Positions 44,586-58,870 of a DNA stretch of 64,000 bases are shown here, piece after piece (the first letter of the stretch is position 1; the number at the start of each line of letters is the position of its first letter). The notes under the pieces are model-generated. The model saw only the letters and a list, made by a program, of their open reading frames with translations. It was not told the origin of the DNA and did not search any database. The DNA comes from Rhabditoides inermis (Eukaryota > Nematoda > Chromadorea > Rhabditida > Rhabditidae). Location of the stretch: assembly GCA_963966185.1 (NCBI GenBank), contig CAWZYM010000318.1, positions 394,001-458,000 of the forward strand, in the 5' to 3' direction. Position numbers and translations under genes: made by a program.

Positions 44586-46649
44586 TCACAAACTACTTTG
44601 GACCACACATGATCTCTGTAGCAAAGACAGAGTCTTTAAAATGAGCGCGGATTTGGCGAGCCGAATATTGTCCGGAACAAAATTAATATTCGGCCCTTTT
44701 ATCCGGCTCCTAAAAACTGTTCGGTTTTTCCGGCAAATCAATAATGAAGTTGTCTGAAGTAGAAAGAAGACGAGTGCAAAGAGTGAGACAGTGGTCAGAC
44801 TGTTGTCTAGTGGTTTGCAGAGAATTCCCCAACTCACCTGAAACGTGTGATATACATGTTCACAACTGCCGAACTGTTGTAAACGACTGAGACTATGCGG
44901 TAATGCGTCTTTTTCTCGTTTTTGACACCTCACAAACTACTTTGGACCACACATGATCTCTGTAGCAAAGACAGAGTCTTTAAAATGAGCGCGGATTTGG
45001 CGAGCCGAATATTGTCCGGAACAAAATTAATATTCGGCCCTTTTATCCGGCTCCTAAAAACTGTTCGGTTTTTCCGGCAAATCAATAATGAAGTTGTCTG
45101 AAGTAGAAAGAAGACGAGTGCAAAGAGTGAGACAGTGGTCAGACTGTTGTCTAGTGGTTTGCAGAGAAGTCCCCAACTCACCTGAAACGTGTGATATACA
45201 TGTTTACAACTGCCGAACTGTTGTAAACGACTGAGACGATGCGGTAATGCGTCCTTTTCTCGTTTTTGACACCTCACAAACTACTTTGGACCACACATGA
45301 TCTCTGTAGCAAAGACAGAGTCTTTAAAATGAGCGCGGATTTGGCGAGCCGAATATTGTCCGGAACAAAATTAATATTCGGCCCTTTTATCCGGCTCCTA
45401 AAAACTGTTCGGTTTTTCCGGCAAATCAATAATGAAGTTGTCTGAAGTAGAAAGAAGACGAGTGCAAAGAGTGAGACAGTGGTCAGACTGTTGTCTAGTG
45501 GTTTGCAGAGAACTCCCCAACTCACCTGAAACGTGTGATATACATGTTCACAACTGCCGAACTGTTGTAAACGACTGAGACGATGCGGTAATGCGTCCTT
45601 TTCTCGTTTTTGACACCTCACAAACTACTTTGGACCACACATGATCTCTGTAGCAAAGACAGAGTCTTTAAAATGAGCGCGGATTTGGCGAGCCGAATAT
45701 TGTCCGGAACAAAATTAATATTCGGCCCTTTTATCCGGCTCCTAAAAACTGTTCGGTTTTTCCGGCAAATCAATAATGAAGTTGTCTGAAGTAGAAAGAA
45801 GACGAGTGCAAAGAGTGAGACAGTGGTCAGACTGTTGTCTAGTGGTTTGCAGAGAATTCCCCAACTCACCTGAAACGTGTGATATACATGTTCACAACTG
45901 CCGAACTGTTGTAAACGACTGAGACTATGCGGTAATGCGTCTTTTTCTCGTTTTTGACACCTCACAAACTACTTTGGACCACACATGATCTCTGTAGCAA
46001 AGACAGAGTCTTTAAAATGAGCGCGGATTTGGCGAGCCGAATATTGTCCGGAACAAAATTAATATTCGGCCCTTTTATCCGGCTCCTAAAAACTGTTCGG
46101 TTTTTCCGGCAAATCAATAATGAAGTTGTCTGAAGTAGAAAGAAGACGAGTGCAAAGAGTGAGACAGTGGTCAGACTGTTGTCTAGTGGTTTGCAGAGAA
46201 GTCCCCGACTCACCTGAAACGTGTGATATACATGTTTACAACTGCCGAACTGTTGTAAACGACTGAGACGATGCGGTAATGCGTCCTTTTCTCGTTTTTG
46301 ACACCTCACAAACTACTTTGGACCACACATGATCTCTGTAGCAAAGACAGAGTCTTTAAAATGAGCGCGGATTTGGCGAGCCGAATATTGTCCGGAACAA
46401 AATTAATATTCGGCCCTTTTATCCGGCTCCTAAAAACTGTTCGGTTTTTCCGGCAAATCAATAATGAAGTTGTCTGAAGTAGAAAGAAGACGAGTGCAAA
46501 GAGTGAGACAGTGGTCAGACTGTTGTCTAGTGGTTTGCAGAGAACTCCCCAACTCACCTGAAACGTGTGATATACATGTTCACAACTGCCGAACTGTTGT
46601 AAACGACTGAGACGATGCGGTAATGCGTTCTTTTCTCGTTTTTGACACC
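44586..46649 (-). repeat. Three-monomer higher-order repeat, period 1,032 bp (2 copies)
   Basis: Copies with GAGACTATGCGG/GCGTCTTTTTC, then GAGAAGTCC with CATGTTTACAAC, then GAGAACTCC, occur at 44586-45617 and again at 45618-46649 (3 x 344 bp). Rare differences include CCCCGACTC at 46205 and GCGTTCTTTT at 46626. Related but reordered members recur at 48712-49747. Confidence 0.85.
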
Positions 46650-49600
46650 TCACAAACTACTTTGGACCACACATGATCTCTGTAGCAAAGACAGAGTCTT
46701 TAAAAAGAGCGCGGATTTGGCGAGCCGAATATTGTCCGGAACAAAATTAATATTCGGCCCTTTTATCCGGCTCCTAAAAACTGTTCGGTTTTTCCGGCAA
46801 ATCAATAATGAAGTTGTCTGAAGTAGAAAGAAGACGAGTGCAAAGAGTGAGACAGTGGTCAGACTGTTGTCTAGTGGTTTGCAGAGAATTCCCCAACTCA
46901 CCTGAAACGTGTGATATACATCTTCACAACTGCCGAACTGTTGTAAACGACTGAGACGATACGGTATTGCGTCCTTTTCTCGTTTTTGACACCTCACAAA
47001 CTACTTTGGACCACACATGATCTCTGTAGCAAAGACAGAGTCTTCAAAATGAGCGCGGATTTGGCGAGCCGAATATTGTCCGGAAGAAAATTAATATTCG
47101 GCCCTTTTATCCGGCTCCTAAAAACTGTTCGGTTTTTCCGGCAAATCAATAATGAAGTTGTCTGAAGTAGAAAGAAGACGAGTGCAAAGAGTGAGACAGT
47201 GGTCAGACTGTTGTCTAGTGGTTTGCAGAGAATTCCCCAACTCACCTGAAACGTGTGATATATGTACATCTTCACAACTGCCGAACTGTTGTAAACGACT
47301 GAGACGATACGGTAATGCGTCCTTTTCTCGTTTTTGACACCTCACAAACTACTTTGGACCACACATGATCTCTGTAGCAAAGACAGAGTCTTTAAAATGA
47401 GCGCGGATTTGGCGAGCCGAATATTGTCCGGAACAAAATTAATATTCGGCCCTTTTATCCGGCTCCTAAAAACTGTTCGGTTTTCCGGCAAATCAATAAT
47501 GAAGTTGTCTGAAGTAGAAAGAAGACGAGTGCAAAGAAAAGACAGTGGTCAGACTGTTGTCTAGTGGTTTGCAGAGAAGTCCCCAACTCACCTGAAACGT
47601 GTGATATACATGTTCACAACTGCCGAACTGTTGTAACGACTGAGACGATACGGTAATGCGTCCTTTTCTCGTTTTTGACACCTCACAAACTACTTTGGAC
47701 CACACATGATCTCTGTAGCAAAGACAGAGTCTTTAAACTGAGCGCGGATTTGGCGAGCCGAATATTGTCCGGAACAAAATTAATATTCGGCCCTTTTATC
47801 CGGCTCCTAAAAACTGTTCGGTTTTCCGGCAAATCAATAATGAAGTTGTCTGAAGTAGAAAGAAGACGAGTGCAAAGAGTGAGACAGTGGTCAGACTGTT
47901 GTCTAGTGGTTTGCAGAGAACTCCCCAACTCACCTGAAACGTGTGATATACATGTTCACAACTGCCGAACTGTTGTAAACGACTGAGACGATACGGTAAT
48001 GCGTCTTTTTCTCGTTTTTGACACCTCACAAACTTCTTTGGACCACACATGATCTCTGTAGCAAAGACAGAGTCTTTAAACTGAGCGCGGATTTGGCGAG
48101 CCGAATATTGTCCGGAACAAAATTAAAATTCGGCCCTTTTATCCGGCTCCTAAAAACTGTTCGGTTTTCCGGCAAATCAATAAGGAAGTTGTCTGAAGTA
48201 GAAAGAAGACGAGTGCAAAGAGTGAGACAGTGGTCAGACTGTTGTCTAGTGGTTTGCAGAGAATTCCCCAACTCACCTGAAACGTGTGATATACATGTTC
48301 ACAACTGCCGAACTGTTGTAAACGACTGAGACAATACGGTAATGCGTTCTTTTCTCGTTTTTGACACCTCACAAACTACTTTGGACCACACATGATCTCT
48401 GTAGCAAAGACAGAGTCTTTAAAATGAGCGCGGATTTGGCGAGACGAATATTGTCCGGAACAAAATTAATATTCGGCCCTTTTATCCGGCTCCTAAAAAC
48501 TGTTCGGTTTTCCGGCAAATCAATAATAAAGTTGTCTGAAGTAGAAAGAAGACGATTGCAAAGAGTGAGACAGTGGTCAGACTGTTGTCTAGTGGTTTGC
48601 AGAGAATTCCCCAACTCACCTGAAACGTGTGATATACATGTTCACAACTGCCAAACTGTTGTAAACGACTGAGACGATACGGTAATGCGTCCTTTTCTCG
48701 TTTTTGACACCTCACAAACTACTTTGGACCACACATGATCTCTGTAGCAAAGACAGAGTCTTTAAAATGAGCGCGGATTTGGCGAGCCGAATATTGTCCG
48801 GAACAAAATTAATATTCGGCCCTTTTATCCGGCTCCTAAAAACTGTTCGGTTTTTCCGGCAAATCAATAATGAAGTTGTCTGAAGTAGAAAGAAGACGAG
48901 TGCAAAGAGTGAGACAGTGGTCAGACTGTTGTCTAGTGGTTTGCAGAGAAGTCCCCAACTCACCTGAAACGTGTGATATACATGTTTACAACTGCCGAAC
49001 TGTTGTAAACGACTGAGACGATGCGGTAATGCGTCCTTTTCTCGTTTTTGACACCTCACAAACTACTTTGGACCACACATGATCTCTGTAGCAAAGACAG
49101 AGTCTTTAAAATGAGCGCGGATTTGGCGAGCCGAATATTGTCCGGAACAAAATTAATATTCGGCCCTTTTATCCGGCTCCTAAAAACTGTTCGGTTTTTC
49201 CGGCAAATCAATAATGAAGTTGTCTGAAGTAGAAAGAAGACGAGTGCAAAGAGTGAGACAGTGGTCAGACTGTTGTCTAGTGGTTTGCAGAGAATTCCCC
49301 AACTCACCTGAAACGTGTGATATACATGTTCACAACTGCCGAACTGTTGTAAACGACTGAGACTATGCGGTAATGCGTCTTTTTCTCGTTTTTGACACCT
49401 CACAAACTACTTTGGACCACACATGATCTCTGTAGCAAAGACAGAGTCTTTAAAATGAGCGCGGATTTGGCGAGCCGAATATTGTCCGGAACAAAATTAA
49501 TATTCGGCCCTTTTATCCGGCTCCTAAAAACTGTTCGGTTTTTCCGGCAAATCAATAATGAAGTTGTCTGAAGTAGAAAGAAGACGAGTGCAAAGAGTGA

Positions 49601-50422
49601 GACAGTGGTCAGACTGTTGTCTAGTGGTTTGCAGAGAATTCCCCAACTCACCTGAAACGTGTGATATACATGTTCACAACTGCCGAACTGTTGTAAACGA
49701 CTGAGACTATGCGGTAATGCGTCTTTTTCTCGTTTTTGACACCTCACAAACTACTTTGGACCACACATGATCTCTGTAGCAAAGACAGAGTCTTTAAAAT
49801 GAGCGCGGATTTGGCGAGCCGAATATTGTCCGGAACAAAATTAATATTCGGCCCTTTTATCCGGCTCCTAAAAACTGTTCGGTTTTTCCGGCAAATCAAT
49901 AATGAAGTTGTCTGAAGTAGAAAGAAGACGAGTGCAAAGAGTGAGACAGTGGTCAGACTGTTGTCTAGTGGTTTGCAGAGAATTCCCCAACTCACCTGAA
50001 ACGTGTGATATACATGTTCACAACTGCCGAACTGTTGTAAACGACTGAGACGATGCGGTAATGCGTCCTTTTCTCGTTTTTGACACCTCACAAACTACTT
50101 TGGACCACACATGATCTCTGTAGCAAAGACAGAGTCTTCAAAATGAGCGCGGATTTGGCGAGCCGAATATTGTCCGGAAGAAAATTAATATTCGGCCCTT
50201 TTATCCGGCTCCTAAAAACTGTTCGGTTTTCCGGCAAATCAATAATGAAGTTGTCTGAAGTAGAAAGAAGACGAGTGCAAAGAGTGAGACAGTGGTCAGA
50301 CTGTTGTCTAGTGGTTTGCAGAGAAGTCCCCAACTCACCTGAAACGTGTGATATACATGTTCACAACTGCCGAACTGTTGTAAACGACTGAGACGATGCG
50401 GTAATGCGTCCTTTTCTCGTTT

Positions 50423-50930
50423 TTGACACCTCACAAACTACTTTGGACCACACATGATCTCTGTAGCAAAGACAGAATCTTCAAAATGAGCGCGGATTTG
50501 GCGAGCCGAATATTGTCCGGAACAAAATTAATATTCGGCCCTTTTATCCGGCTCCTAAAAACTGTTCGGTTTTCCGGCAAATCAATAATGAAGTTGTCTG
50601 AAGTAGAAAGAAGACGAGAGTGCAAAGAGTGAGACAGTGGTCAGACTGTTGTCTAGTGGTTTGCAGAGAATTACCCAACTCACCTGAATTGTGTGATATC
50701 CGGCTCCTAAAAACTGTTCGGTTTTTCCGGCAAATCAATAATGAAGTTGTCTGAAGTAGAAAGAAGACGAGTGCAAAGAGTGAGACAGTGGTCAGACTGT
50801 TGTCTAGTGGTTTGCAGAGAATTCCCCAACTCACCTGAAACGTGTGATATACATGTTCACAACTGCCGAACTGTTGTAAACGACTGAGACTATGCGGTAA
50901 TGCGTCTTTTTCTCGTTTTTGACACCTCAC
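50423..50930 (-). repeat. Deletion junction between two monomers
   Basis: GTGTGATAT at 50691-50699 is followed directly by CCGGCTCC instead of ACATGTTCAC, so roughly 225 bp of the next monomer is missing. TAT (50697-50699) is shared by both parent sequences as microhomology. Upstream the copy also reads CCTGAATTGTG and has an extra AG (GACGAGAGTGC). Confidence 0.85.
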
Positions 50931-52084
50931 AAACTACTTTGGACCACACATGATCTCTGTAGCAAAGACAGAGTCTTTAAAATGAGCGCGGATTTGGCGA
51001 GCCGAATATTGTCCGGAACAAAATTAATATTCGGCCCTTTTATCCGGCTCCTAAAAACTGTTCGGTTTTTCCGGCAAATCAATAATGAAGTTGTCTGAAG
51101 TAGAAAGAAGACGAGTGCAAAGAGTGAGACAGTGGTCAGACTGTTGTCTAGTGGTTTGCAGAGAAGTCCCCAACTCACCTGAAACGTGTGATATACATGT
51201 TCACAACTGCCGAACTGTTGTAAACGACTGAGACGATGCGGTAATGCGTCCTTTTCTCGTTTTTGACACCTCACAAACTACTTTGGACCACACATGATCT
51301 CTGTAGCAAAGACAGAGTCTTTAAAATGAGCGCGGATTTGGCGAGCCGAATATTGTCCGGAACAAAATTAATATTCGGCCCTTTTATCCGACTCCTAAAA
51401 ACTGTTCGGTTTTTCCGGCAAATCAATAATGAAGTTGTCTGAAGTAGAAAGAAGACGAGTGCAAAGAGTGAGACAGTGGTCAGACTGTTGTCTACTGGTT
51501 TGCAGAGAATTCCCCAACTCACCTGAAACGTGTGATATACATGTTCACAACTGCCGAACTGTTGTAAACGACTGAGACGATGCGGTAATGCGTCCTTTTC
51601 TCGTTTTTGACACCTCACAAACTACTTTGGACCACACATGATCTCTGTAGCAAAGACAGAGTCTTCAAAATGAGCGCGGATTTGGCGAGCCGAATATTGT
51701 CCGGAAGAAAATTAATATTCGGCCCTTTTATCCGGCTCCTAAAAACTGTTCGGTTTTTCCGGCAAATCAATAATGAAGTTGTCTGAAGTAGAAAGAAGAC
51801 GAGTGCAAAGAGTGAGACAGTGGTCAGACTGTTGTCTAGTGGTTTGCAGAGAATTCCCCAACTCACCTGAAACGTGTGATATACATGTTCACAACTGCCG
51901 AACTGTTGTAAACGACTGAGACGATGCGGTAATGCGTCCTTTTCTCGTTTTTGACACCTCACAAACTACTTTGGACCACACATGATCTCTGTAGCAAAGA
52001 CAGAGTCTTCAAAATGAGCGCGGATTTGGCGAGCCGAATATTGTCCGGAAGAAAATTAATATTCGGCCCTTTTATCCGGCTCTT

Positions 52085-55000
52085 AAAAACTGTTCGGTTT
52101 TCCGGCAAATCAATAATGAAGTTGTCTGAAGTAGAAAGAAGACGAGTGCAAAGAGTGAGACAGTGGTCAGACTGTTGTCTAGTGGTTTGCAGAGAATTCC
52201 CCAACTCACCTGAAACGTGTGATATACATGTTCACAACTGCCGAACTGTTGTAAACGACTGAGACGATACGGTAATGCGTCCTTTTCTCGTTTTGACACC
52301 TCACAAACTTCTTTGGACCACACATGATCTCTGTAGGAAAGACAGAGTCTTTAAAATGAGCGCGGATTTGGCGAGCCGAATATTGTCCGGAACAAAATTA
52401 ATATTCGGCCCTTTTATCCGGCTCCTAAAAACTGTTCGGTTTTCCGGCAAATCAATAATAAAGTTGTCTGAAGTAGAAAGAAGACGAGTGCAAAGACAGT
52501 GGTCAGACTGTTGTCTAGTGGTTTGCAGAGAATTCCTCAACTCACCTGAAACGTGTGATATACATGTTCACAACTGCCGAACTGTTGTAAACGACTGAGA
52601 CGATGCGGTAATGCGTCCTTTTCTCGTTTTTGACACCTCACAAACTACTTTGGACCACACATGATCTCTGTAGCAAAGACAGAGTCTTTAAAATGAGCGC
52701 GGGTTTGGCGAGCCGAATATTGTCCGGAACAAAATTAATATTCGGCCCTTTTATCCGGCTCCTAAAAACTGTTCGGTTTTTCCGGCAAATCAATAATGAA
52801 GTTGTCTGAAGTAGAAAGAAGACGAGTGCAAAGAGTGAGACAGTGGTCAGACTGTTGTCTACTGGTTTGCAGAGAATTCCCCAACTCACCTGAAACGTGT
52901 GATATACATGTTCACAACTGCCGAACTGTTGTAAACGACTGAGACGATGCGGTAATGCGTCCTTTTCTCGTTTTTGACACCTCACAAACTACTTTGGACC
53001 ACACATGATCTCTGTAGCAAAGACAGAGTCTTCAAAATGAGCGCGGATTTGGCGAGCCGAATATTGTCCGGAAGAAAATTAATATTCGGCCCTTTTATCC
53101 GGCTCCTAAAAACTGTTCGGTTTTTCCGGCAAATCAATAATGAAGTTGTCTGAAGTAGAAAGAAGACGAGTGCAAAGAGTGAGACAGTGGTCAGACTGTT
53201 GTCTACTGGTTTGCAGAGAATTCCCCAACTCACCTGAAACGTGTGATATACATGTTCACAACTGCCGAACTGTTGTAAACGACTGAGACGATGCGGTAAT
53301 GCGTCCTTTTCTCGTTTTTGACACCTCACAAACTACTTTGGACCACACATGATCTCTGTAGCAAAGACAGAGTCTTCAAAATGAGCGCGGATTTGGCGAG
53401 CCGAATATTGTCCGGAAGAAAATTAATATTCGGCCCTTTTATCCGGCTCCTAAAAACTGTTCGGTTTTTCCGGCAAATCAATAATGAAGTTGTCTGAAGT
53501 AGAAAGAAGACGAGTGCAAAGAGTGAGACAGTGGTCAGACTGTTGTCTAGTGGTTTGCAGAGAATTCCCCAACTCACCTGAAACGTGTGATATACATGTT
53601 CACAACTGCCGAACTGTTGTAAACGACTGAGACGATGCGGTAATGCGTCCTTTTCTCGTTTTTGACACCTCACAAACTACTTTGGACCACACATGATCTC
53701 TGTAGCAAAGACAGAGTCTTCAAAATGAGCGCGGATTTGGCGAGCCGAATATTGTCCGGAAGAAAATTAATATTCGGCCCTTTTATCCGGCTCTTAAAAA
53801 CTGTTCGGTTTTCCGGCAAATCAATAATGAAGTTGTCTGAAGTAGAAAGAAGACGAGTGCAAAGAGTGAGACAGTGGTCAGACTGTTGTCTAGTGGTTTG
53901 CAGAGAATTCCCCAACTCACCTGAAACGTGTGATATACATGTTCACAACTGCCGAACTGTTGTAAACGACTGAGACGATGCGGTAATGCGTCCTTTTCTC
54001 GTTTTTGACACATCACAAACTACTTTGGACCACACATGATCTCTGTAGCAAAGACAGAGTCTTTAAAATGAGCGCGGATTTGGCGAGCCGAATATTGTCC
54101 GGAAGAAAATTAATATTCGGCCCTTTTATCCGGCTCTTAAAAACTGTTCGGTTTTCCGGCAAATCAATAATGAAGTTGTCTGAAGTAGAAAGAAGACGAG
54201 TGCAAAGAGTAAGACAGTGGTCAGACTGTTGTCTAGTGGTTTGCAGAGAATTCCCCAACTCACCTGAAACGTGTGATATACATGTTCACAACTGCCGAAC
54301 TGTTGTAAACGACTGAGACGATGCGGTAATGCGTCCTTTTCTCGTTTTTGACACCTCACAAACTACTTTGGACCACACATGATCTCTGTAGCAAAGACAG
54401 AGTCTTTAAAAAGAGCGCGGATTTGGCGAGCCGAATATTGTCCGGAACAAAATTAATATTCGGCCCTTTTATCCGGCTCCTAAAAACTGTTCGGTTTTCC
54501 GGCAAATCAATAATGAAGTTGTCTGAAGTAGAAAGAAGACGAGTGCAAAGAAAAGACAGTGGTCAGACTGTTGTCTAGTGGTTTGCAGAGAAGTCCCCAA
54601 CTCACCTGAAACGTGTGATATACATGTTCACAACTGCCGAACTGTTGTAAACGACTGAGACGATGCGGTAATGCGTCCTTTTCTCGTTTTTGACACCTCA
54701 CAAACTACTTTGGACCACATATGATCTCTGTAGCAAAGACAGAGTCTTTTAAATGAGCGCGGATTTGGCGAGCCGAATATTGTCCGGAACAAAATTAATA
54801 TTCGGCCCTTTTATCCGGCTCCTAAAAACTGTTCGGTTTTCCGGCAAATCAATAATGAAGTTGTCTGAAGTAGAAAGAAGACGAGTGCAAAGAGTGAGAC
54901 AGTGGTCAGACTGTTGTCTAGTGGTTTGCAGAGAATTCCCCAACTCACCTGAAACGTGTGATATACATGTTCACAACTGCCGAACTGTTGTAAACGACTG

Positions 55001-58000
55001 AGACGATGCGGTAATGCGTCCTTTTCTCGTTTTTGACACCTCACAAACTACTTTGGACCACACATGATCTCTGTAGCAAAGACAGAGTCTTTAAAATGAG
55101 CGCGGATTTGGCGAGCCGAATATTGTCTGGAAGAAATATAATATTCGGCCCTTTTATCCGGCTCCTAAAAACTGTTCGGTTTTCCGGCAAATCAATAATG
55201 AAGTTGTCTGAAGTAGAAAGAAGACGAGTGCAAAGAGTGAGACAGTGGTCAGACTGTTGTCTAGTGGTTTGCAGAGAATTCCCCAACTCACCTGAAACGT
55301 GTGATATACATGTTCACAACTGCCGAACTGTTGTAAACGACTGAGACGATACGGTAATGCGTCCTTTTCTCGTTTTGACACCTCACAAACTTCTTTGGAC
55401 CACACATGATCTCTGTAGGAAAGACAGAGTCTTTAAAATGAGCGCGGATTTGGCGAGCCGAATATTGTCCGGAACAAAATTAATATTCGGCCCTTTTATC
55501 CGGCTCCTAAAAACTGTTCGGTTTTCCGGCAAATCAATAATAAAGTTGTCTGAAGTAGAAAGAAGACGAGTGCAAAGACAGTGGTCAGACTGTTGTCTAG
55601 TGGTTTGCAGAGAATTCCTCAACTCACCTGAAACGTGTGATATACATGTTCACAACTGCCGAACTGTTGTAAACGACTGAGACGATGCGGTAATGCGTCC
55701 TTTTCTCGTTTTTGACACCTCACAAACTACTTTGGACCACACATGATCTCTGTAGCAAAGACAGAGTCTTTAAAATGAGCGCGGGTTTGGCGAGCCGAAT
55801 ATTGTCCGGAACAAAATTAATATTCGGCCCTTTTATCCGGCTCCTAAAAACTGTTCGGTTTTTCCGGCAAATCAATAATGAAGTTGTCTGAAGTAGAAAG
55901 AAGACGAGTGCAAAGAGTGAGACAGTGGTCAGACTGTTGTCTACTGGTTTGCAGAGAATTCCCCAACTCACCTGAAACGTGTGATATACATGTTCACAAC
56001 TGCCGAACTGTTGTAAACGACTGAGACGATGCGGTAATGCGTCCTTTTCTCGTTTTTGACACCTCACAAACTACTTTGGACCACACATGATCTCTGTAGC
56101 AAAGACAGAGTCTTCAAAATGAGCGCGGATTTGGCGAGCCGAATATTGTCCGGAAGAAAATTAATATTCGGCCCTTTTATCCGGCTCCTAAAAACTGTTC
56201 GGTTTTTCCGGCAAATCAATAATGAAGTTGTCTGAAGTAGAAAGAAGACGAGTGCAAAGAGTGAGACAGTGGTCAGACTGTTGTCTACTGGTTTGCAGAG
56301 AATTCCCCAACTCACCTGAAACGTGTGATATACATGTTCACAACTGCCGAACTGTTGTAAACGACTGAGACGATGCGGTAATGCGTCCTTTTCTCGTTTT
56401 TGACACCTCACAAACTACTTTGGACCACACATGATCTCTGTAGCAAAGACAGAGTCTTCAAAATGAGCGCGGATTTGGCGAGCCGAATATTGTCCGGAAG
56501 AAAATTAATATTCGGCCCTTTTATCCGGCTCCTAAAAACTGTTCGGTTTTTCCGGCAAATCAATAATGAAGTTGTCTGAAGTAGAAAGAAGACGAGTGCA
56601 AAGAGTGAGACAGTGGTCAGACTGTTGTCTAGTGGTTTGCAGAGAATTCCCCAACTCACCTGAAACGTGTGATATACATGTTCACAACTGCCGAACTGTT
56701 GTAAACGACTGAGACGATGCGGTAATGCGTCCTTTTCTCGTTTTTGACACCTCACAAACTACTTTGGACCACACATGATCTCTGTAGCAAAGACAGAGTC
56801 TTCAAAATGAGCGCGGATTTGGCGAGCCGAATATTGTCCGGAAGAAAATTAATATTCGGCCCTTTTATCCGGCTCTTAAAAACTGTTCGGTTTTCCGGCA
56901 AATCAATAATGAAGTTGTCTGAAGTAGAAAGAAGACGAGTGCAAAGAGTGAGACAGTGGTCAGACTGTTGTCTAGTGGTTTGCAGAGAATTCCCCAACTC
57001 ACCTGAAACGTGTGATATACATGTTCACAACTGCCGAACTGTTGTAAACGACTGAGACGATGCGGTAATGCGTCCTTTTCTCGTTTTTGACACATCACAA
57101 ACTACTTTGGACCACACATGATCTCTGTAGCAAAGACAGAGTCTTTAAAATGAGCGCGGATTTGGCGAGCCGAATATTGTCCGGAAGAAAATTAATATTC
57201 GGCCCTTTTATCCGGCTCTTAAAAACTGTTCGGTTTTCCGGCAAATCAATAATGAAGTTGTCTGAAGTAGAAAGAAGACGAGTGCAAAGAGTAAGACAGT
57301 GGTCAGACTGTTGTCTAGTGGTTTGCAGAGAATTCCCCAACTCACCTGAAACGTGTGATATACATGTTCACAACTGCCGAACTGTTGTAAACGACTGAGA
57401 CGATGCGGTAATGCGTCCTTTTCTCGTTTTTGACACCTCACAAACTACTTTGGACCACACATGATCTCTGTAGCAAAGACAGAGTCTTTAAAAAGAGCGC
57501 GGATTTGGCGAGCCGAATATTGTCCGGAACAAAATTAATATTCGGCCCTTTTATCCGGCTCCTAAAAACTGTTCGGTTTTCCGGCAAATCAATAATGAAG
57601 TTGTCTGAAGTAGAAAGAAGACGAGTGCAAAGAAAAGACAGTGGTCAGACTGTTGTCTAGTGGTTTGCAGAGAAGTCCCCAACTCACCTGAAACGTGTGA
57701 TATACATGTTCACAACTGCCGAACTGTTGTAAACGACTGAGACGATGCGGTAATGCGTCCTTTTCTCGTTTTTGACACCTCACAAACTACTTTGGACCAC
57801 ATATGATCTCTGTAGCAAAGACAGAGTCTTTTAAATGAGCGCGGATTTGGCGAGCCGAATATTGTCCGGAACAAAATTAATATTCGGCCCTTTTATCCGG
57901 CTCCTAAAAACTGTTCGGTTTTCCGGCAAATCAATAATGAAGTTGTCTGAAGTAGAAAGAAGACGAGTGCAAAGAGTGAGACAGTGGTCAGACTGTTGTC

Positions 58001-58870
58001 TAGTGGTTTGCAGAGAATTCCCCAACTCACCTGAAACGTGTGATATACATGTTCACAACTGCCGAACTGTTGTAAACGACTGAGACGATGCGGTAATGCG
58101 TCCTTTTCTCGTTTTTGACACCTCACAAACTACTTTGGACCACACATGATCTCTGTAGCAAAGACAGAGTCTTTAAAATGAGCGCGGATTTGGCGAGCCG
58201 AATATTGTCTGGAAGAAATATAATATTCGGCCCTTTTATCCGGCTCCTAAAAACTGTTCGGTTTTCCGGCAAATCAATAATGAAGTTGTCTGAAGTAGAA
58301 AGAAGACGAGTGCAAAGAGTGAGACAGTGGTCAGACTGTTGTCTAGTGGTTTGCAGAGAATTCCCCAACTCACCTGAAACGTGTGATATACATGTTCACA
58401 ACTGCCGAACTGTTGTAAACGACTGAGACGATACGGTAATGCGTCCTTTTCTCGTTTTGACACCTCACAAACTTCTTTGGACCACACATGATCTCTGTAG
58501 GAAAGACAGAGTCTTTAAAATGAGCGCGGATTTGGCGAGCCGAATATTGTCCGGAACAAAATTAATATTCGGCCCTTTTATCCGGCTCCTAAAAACTGTT
58601 CGGTTTTCCGGCAAATCAATAATAAAGTTGTCTGAAGTAGAAAGAAGACGAGTGCAAAGACAGTGGTCAGACTGTTGTCTAGTGGTTTGCAGAGAATTCC
58701 TCAACTCACCTGAAACGTGTGATATACATGTTCACAACTGCCGAACTGTTGTAAACGACTGAGACGATGCGGTAATGCGTCCTTTTCTCGTTTTTGACAC
58801 CTCACAAACTACTTTGGACCACACATGATCTCTGTAGCAAAGACAGAGTCTTTAAAATGAGCGCGGGTTT
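52085..58870 (-). repeat. Nine-monomer higher-order repeat, period 3,082 bp (2 full copies and a partial third)
   Basis: The marker run CGTTTTGACACC...AAACTTCTTTGG...CTGTAGGAAAG lies at 52290, 55372 and 58454, each 3,082 bp apart. The other members also repeat in order: the GTGCAAAGACAGTGG copy, GCGGGTTTGG, CTACTGGTTTGC twice, ACACATCACAAAC, TTTAAAAAGAGCGC, GCAAAGAAAAGACAG, TCTTTTAAATGAGC. Copies look essentially identical by eye. Early divergence is at 52083 (TCTTAAAA against TCCTAAAA), and similarity ends at about 58870. Confidence 0.88.
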
